From positions 1 to 9,303 of the forward strand of contig JANXWM010000795.1 of NCBI GenBank assembly GCA_025351145.1: a stretch of DNA of 9,303 bases, in the 5' to 3' direction. The notes beneath the pieces were generated by a model that worked only from the letters and a program-made list of their open reading frames with translations, ran no database searches and was not told where the DNA came from. Shown here one piece after another: positions 6,389 through 9,303 of this stretch. Origin of the DNA: Chitinophagaceae bacterium. GTDB lineage: Bacteria; Bacteroidota; Bacteroidia; Chitinophagales; Chitinophagaceae. The position numbers were made by a program, and so were the translations under genes. Positions within the stretch are counted from its first letter, which is position 1. Every line of letters starts with the position of its first letter.

Positions 6389-7117
6389 CTATTTAGAAAG
6401 ACTTGCTCGAATAATAAACTGGCAGCCAAAAAGCGTGGGCCATAAACGCACAAGAAATCCTGCAAATTTTCTGCGCAATGATAATGGCATCCATTTCCAT
6501 GGTATGCGGCTGTTATAGCCGGGATGCGCAATATTCACCGTGTATTCTAACGCAGTAATGGTAAACCCCAAACGTTCGAATAAATGCTTAACGGTTTTAC
6601 GGGTAAACCACCTTAAATGTGTTGCATCCATTATGCCGCAGGAATGATAATCAAAACGACCCCGCAACAGATCAGTTCTCGGAAACCAATGCGCCACATT
6701 TGGTATGGAAGCTATGATCGATCCTCCAGCAGATAAACCATCCTTAGCCAAAATAATCAATTCAGACGGATTGGATAAATGTTCAAGGACATCAGCAAAA
6801 ATGATGTAGTCAAAAGGACCATGCTTTCTAAGAAAATCCTCATTTAAAAATCCCTGGTAAATATCCAAGTCTTTTTCCTTCGCTTTAATTACCCTGAATT
6901 CATCCGGTTCAATACCAATGATATTTACTTCGGCAACATTTTTTACAATCGCTGTTACCACACCTGTACCGCAACCAACATCCAGCACTTTTGTGCCTTT
7001 ATTAATCAGCCTGGAAATTTTCATAGCAGCATCATCTGGATCCATAGACTTAAACTCATACCGTAAACTGTTTGGAATACTTTCCAGAAAGCCCTGAGCA
7101 ATATTATCAGATGACAT
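6389..7117 (-). CDS. Class I SAM-dependent methyltransferase
   Basis: Complete 242-residue protein. Motif I is KVLDVGCGTG (residues 43-52), the ribose-binding acid is Glu70 in IIGIEPD, FDYIIFADVLEHL (102-114) is the strand-4 region, and SIIASIPNVAHW (133-144) follows. The segment GIMDATHLRWFTRKTVKHLFERLGF (161-185) is the C-terminal hallmark of the Methyltransf_23 group found near polysaccharide glycosyltransferases. It likely O-methylates a sugar of the glycan with S-adenosylmethionine in the cytoplasm; the acceptor is unknown. A MetW-like role is less likely because of the neighbours. It is not closely similar to the methyltransferase at 1718-2482 beyond the core motifs. It follows the WbsX-type gene after 42 bp, so the two are probably co-transcribed, and it ends in the repeat-rich gap that faces the acyltransferase. 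Confidence 0.88.
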   Translation of the reverse strand: MSSDNIAQGFLESIPNSLRYEFKSMDPDDAAMKISRLINKGTKVLDVGCGTGVVTAIVKNVAEVNIIGIEPDEFRVIKAKEKDLDIYQGFLNEDFLRKHGPFDYIIFADVLEHLSNPSELIILAKDGLSAGGSIIASIPNVAHWFPRTDLLRGRFDYHSCGIMDATHLRWFTRKTVKHLFERLGFTITALEYTVNIAHPGYNSRIPWKWMPLSLRRKFAGFLVRLWPTLFGCQFIIRASLSK

Positions 7118-7159
7118 GATTCTTATTTGATGACGATACTAAAAAGTAAATACAAGTTT

Positions 7160-8257
7160 TTAACCAAGTGATTTTTCAATTCTGTCAATGGCATTACGAA
7201 ATGCCTCTAAATATCTTAAACCAAATTGTTGGCTTGGTTCAAGAAAATTTCCTTCAGCCCATTCGTTCCATCCATTTATAAAAAACAGGTCAACTGATGG
7301 ATCATTTTTCACCCATGCAGTCAACTCTTTTTCTATAACCCTTCCAAACGATTCGGGGTTGCAGTTCTTAAATATAATTCCCCGCTCCCCTCTTCTTGGT
7401 GAGTTATCCCATCCCACAAGTGAACAGGGTATTTTTTCAACAAAGTTCTTTTGTGCCATTGTTGCTACAGCCACTTCATAGTCATAAATTTTCAGAGTTC
7501 TGTTTATAACACCTAAACGAATATTTCTTTTAAGCTTTGAAAACAAAGGCTTGTCATAAAAGGCAGCATGCAATTTTCCAAGCGATGGCTTAAAAGCCAG
7601 TATGTGATCAAATCCGGCAGCCCTGTAATCAAAATCTTCATTATGAACATCAATTGCAATCAGATATGGGTCATCGCCGCCGCACTGGCTTATTTCATCC
7701 CTCAATATTTTAATTGCATCAATTTCTTTGGGAATACTGATGAAGCGGTAGATTAAGAAAACCGGTTTATTATTAACACGTATATAGCGCTTATCAGCAA
7801 AAACTTTTACAAGCCAGCATGCATGTTTCCGTAAATCCTCTTCTGAATATTCCTGTTTAATCAGTACATTTTCATCACCACCCAGCCAGCCCCTGCCCCA
7901 GCTTTCGTTGGCCCAGCAAAGGCAAAAAGGAAAATCTGGCTTGCCCGATTGCAGCACTTCTTCAAACGGGCGCTCCAATAATCTTTTGCTGTCAAACCAG
8001 TAATGATAATAACAAAAGCCATGTATCCCATATTCCCTTGCCAATGCCGCCTGCTGTTCACGCACTTCCGGAACACGCAGGTCATAAAAGCCAAGATCAG
8101 CAGGCAATTGCGGCTGATGATGGCCCTTAAATAAAGGCTGCGCTTTTGTAACATTTGTCCATTCAGTAAAACCCTTGCCCCACCATTCGTCATTCTCCGG
8201 TATAGGATGAAATTGCGGAAGATACATTGCAATGGCACGTAGCTTTTTAATATCCAT
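7160..8257 (-). CDS. WbsX-type GH99-like protein (paralogue 2)
   Basis: Complete 365-residue WbsX-family protein. Signatures are AMYLPQFHPIPEN (10-22), WWGKGFTEWTNV (26-37), LPADLGFYDLR, GFCYYHYWF, PFCLCWANESWGRGW, NKPVFLIYR, and the C-terminal FINGWNEWAEG (about 326-336) with Glu332 and Glu335 in the GH99-like E-x-x-E arrangement. The first 120 residues match paralogue 1 closely, with clear similarity at DNA level. After that only the barrel motifs are shared, and this protein is 30 residues shorter. No signal peptide is seen. The role in glycan assembly or trimming is not established for the family; two copies in one cluster suggest two distinct linkages or sugars. The ATG at 8257 sits 26 bp after repeat copy 4. 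The methyltransferase follows after 42 bp. Confidence 0.88.
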   Translation of the reverse strand: MDIKKLRAIAMYLPQFHPIPENDEWWGKGFTEWTNVTKAQPLFKGHHQPQLPADLGFYDLRVPEVREQQAALAREYGIHGFCYYHYWFDSKRLLERPFEEVLQSGKPDFPFCLCWANESWGRGWLGGDENVLIKQEYSEEDLRKHACWLVKVFADKRYIRVNNKPVFLIYRFISIPKEIDAIKILRDEISQCGGDDPYLIAIDVHNEDFDYRAAGFDHILAFKPSLGKLHAAFYDKPLFSKLKRNIRLGVINRTLKIYDYEVAVATMAQKNFVEKIPCSLVGWDNSPRRGERGIIFKNCNPESFGRVIEKELTAWVKNDPSVDLFFINGWNEWAEGNFLEPSQQFGLRYLEAFRNAIDRIEKSLG

Positions 8258-8283
8258 TACACCAATTAGTGTTCATCATTTTT

Positions 8284-8339
8284 TTATGAGCCCTGCGTCA
8301 GAATTATAATGAAGCTTTTCATGCGTCGCACTTTTGTAC
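8284..8339 (-). repeat. Dispersed intergenic repeat, copy 4 (56 bp)
   Basis: Read on the minus strand it begins GTACAAAAGTGCGACGCATG and ends GGGCTCATAA; it has a one-base length difference from copies 2, 3 and 5. The invariant TGCGACGCA is kept. Its position relative to the WbsX-type start (26 bp to the ATG) is close to that of copy 2 relative to the paralogous gene (31 bp). Confidence 0.82.
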
Positions 8340-8444
8340 TGAAGGAATACGAGTCGGCAATCAGGAATTGCAAGTTTAATTTTCAGCTTACCATTTACTA
8401 ATTGTGTCGCTCTTGGTTCGGGTTTGCCCATTATTGTTCTGAAA

Positions 8445-8499
8445 GTACAAGAGTGCGACGCAAGAGACGATGAGAAAAGAAACATAGTTGGGCTTATAA
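8445..8499 (+). repeat. Dispersed intergenic repeat, copy 5 (55 bp)
   Basis: Begins GTACAAGAGTGCGACGCAAG and ends GTTGGGCTTATAA, exactly 55 bp, close to the apparent consensus. It is preceded by TTCTGAAA, similar to the bases before copy 3. It is the inverted partner of copy 4 and lies 24 bp from the stop of the GT2 gene at 8524. Confidence 0.85.
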
Positions 8500-8523
8500 T
8501 TAAAAAGTGATTATCATATATAC

Positions 8524-9303
8524 CTATTTTCTAAACACCCTTTTTACCGGCCCTAATTTGGTACCCCAATAGTTTGCAAATTTTAAAGCCCTGCTTTTTG
8601 ATACAGCTTTCTCAAGCTTGTGAAATTTTTCCTTGCTTACATAATGTTCCAAAAATAACTCCTCCACATTCAGATTGCGACGTTTTGCCGCCTGCATAAT
8701 TGCAACCCAGTGCCAGAAAATTGAACGGTCGTAATTACTTACCGAAATACCTTTATCGTGCATCCGGTAATAATACAATGCATCTTCAATAAAATGAAAG
8801 CTGCCCACTTCTGCCAGCTTTAAATACAGATCCTGGTCAACTGCCCTTTGCATATAAGGGTCAATGCCTGTAGTTTGTAAATAAACAGCACGTTTAAAAC
8901 TTACAAAGGCAAGCACTTCATAACCTAGATTAAAGAAATTTTTTTTATCTGATTGCACCTGTTTCGATCTTGGGTATAATCCATGCTGAACAAGGTTTTC
9001 ATCACACATTATGCAATTGGAATATACCAGTGCAAAATCATTTTGTGTGTGCGCAGCAACCATCTTCTCCACTGCATCTGGGGTAATAGTATCATCAGGA
9101 TCGAGAAAGCCGCAAAGCTCACCTGATGCATGTTCTATACACCTTCTTTTGGTATAGCCACAGCCATAATTTTTAGTGTTCTGAAAAAATATAAACCGCT
9201 TATCATCGCCAATAATATTTCTAATAATTTCAAGGGAATCATCTGTAGAACCATCTTCTACAATAATCGCTTCCCAGTTAGTATATGTTTGAGCAATGAT
9301 ACT
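8524..9303 (-). CDS. GT2 family glycosyltransferase, 5' end cut by window edge
   Basis: The frame enters from the right edge and stops with TAG at 8524, giving 259 visible residues. The visible start, SIIAQTYTNWEAIIVEDGSTDDS, corresponds to about residue 25 of a normal GT2 protein, so only the first strand and start codon are missing. The DxD-type motif is GFLDPDDT (visible residues 65-72), and RAVDQDLYLKLAEVG followed by DALYYYRMHDKGIS gives the acceptor-side acid and the usual end of the GT2 domain. A basic tail of about 60 residues follows. An internal methionine at 9072 could be mistaken for the start, but the strong GT2 motifs upstream of it show the gene begins outside the window. It would add one sugar to the glycan in the cytoplasm; the donor is unknown. 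The repeat pair separates it from the next gene by 266 bp, so it may belong to a separate transcript. Confidence 0.9.
   Translation of the reverse strand, partial: SIIAQTYTNWEAIIVEDGSTDDSLEIIRNIIGDDKRFIFFQNTKNYGCGYTKRRCIEHASGELCGFLDPDDTITPDAVEKMVAAHTQNDFALVYSNCIMCDENLVQHGLYPRSKQVQSDKKNFFNLGYEVLAFVSFKRAVYLQTTGIDPYMQRAVDQDLYLKLAEVGSFHFIEDALYYYRMHDKGISVSNYDRSIFWHWVAIMQAAKRRNLNVEELFLEHYVSKEKFHKLEKAVSKSRALKFANYWGTKLGPVKRVFRK

Larger units (their letters stand above)
8284..8499. mobile_element. Candidate 216-bp inverted-repeat element (MITE- or REPIN-like)
   Basis: Copies 4 and 5 form imperfect terminal inverted repeats of about 55 bp around a 105-bp core (8340-8444). The outer ends are TTATGAGCCC and GGGCTTATAA, and the inner ends are near-perfect complements over about 20 bp. 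A single strand could fold into a long hairpin. The size, ends and lack of coding capacity resemble non-autonomous elements mobilised in trans (MITEs, or REPINs moved by RAYT-type Y1 transposases). No flanking duplication is clear, and no transposase is in the window. Confidence 0.4.
8258..8523. other. Intergenic region holding the inverted repeat pair
   Basis: This 266-bp gap between a GT2 gene and the WbsX-type gene is almost entirely taken up by repeat copies 4 and 5 and the 105 bp between them. A 69-codon minus-strand frame (8276-8485) crosses the whole repeat pair but shows no domain or signal and is best read as open by chance. No convincing Bacteroidota promoter (TTG with TAnnTTTG) is seen. 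Confidence 0.5.

Noticed and set aside
6330..6518. 62-codon plus-strand frame at the end of the methyltransferase gene
   Set aside because: Mostly antisense to the conserved methyltransferase C-terminus, no start signals and no protein features.
8276..8485. 69-codon minus-strand frame just upstream of the WbsX-type gene, considered as a small gene or leader peptide
   Set aside because: It runs through both inverted repeat arms and the core, has no domain, signal or membrane segment, and the corresponding frame in copy 2 stops soon after the repeat start. It is best explained as a chance open frame in repeat DNA.
3483..8499. CRISPR array, because of repeated short units
   Set aside because: The copies are on both strands, imperfect, and separated by whole genes rather than by uniform spacers, and no cas genes are present.
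8524..9072. Starting the right-hand GT2 gene at the internal methionine at 9072
   Set aside because: The 77 codons upstream in the same frame contain the GT2 strand motifs and the DPDD metal-binding motif, so the gene clearly extends past the window edge.
1..9303. tRNA, rRNA or riboswitch in the gaps
   Set aside because: The gaps are short and occupied by repeats; no cloverleaf arms, rRNA-like or known riboswitch core sequence was seen on either strand by eye.

Overview
The window is a piece of a surface-polysaccharide (O-antigen, capsule or exopolysaccharide type) biosynthesis locus from an A+T-rich bacterium. Bacteroidota, possibly the Chitinophagaceae, is the best guess. This rests on the gene set (two WbsX/GH99-like proteins, a GT11 fucosyltransferase, several GT2 enzymes), the near-absence of Shine-Dalgarno sequences before tightly packed genes, and the style of the intergenic repeats. 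No gene in the window fixes the taxonomy.

Layout. Seven of eight genes lie on the minus strand, read from right to left: a GT2 glycosyltransferase cut by the right edge (8524-9303), a WbsX-type GH99-like protein (7160-8257), a SAM methyltransferase (6389-7117), a second WbsX-type protein (3544-4731), a GT11 fucosyltransferase (2502-3422), a second SAM methyltransferase (1718-2482), a GT2 glycosyltransferase (642-1721), and a GT2 glycosyltransferase cut by the left edge (1-626). The genes from 3422 leftwards are packed like an operon: gaps of 19 and 15 bp and one 4-bp ATGA overlap. The exception is a membrane O-acyltransferase (4987-6021) on the plus strand in the middle of the cluster.

Function. 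The glycosyltransferases would assemble an oligosaccharide, with the GT11 enzyme probably adding fucose or a similar 6-deoxyhexose. The methyltransferases and the acyltransferase would decorate it with O-methyl and O-acetyl (or other acyl) groups. The WbsX proteins have an uncertain role: named as glycosyltransferases, but with a GH99-like fold signature and a conserved E-x-x-E pair.

Most notable signal. Five copies of a 55-57 bp element occupy every intergenic gap larger than about 45 bp. All share the invariant 9-bp dyad TGCGACGCA. Four copies form two inverted pairs with their GTAC ends facing inward. One pair (8284-8499) encloses only 105 bp. The other (4763-6270) encloses the opposite-strand acyltransferase. 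Short matches inside both pairs suggest that the acyltransferase was inserted into the core of a formerly empty element. This could be a non-autonomous mobile unit or an invertible cassette. No transposase or recombinase gene is present in the window.
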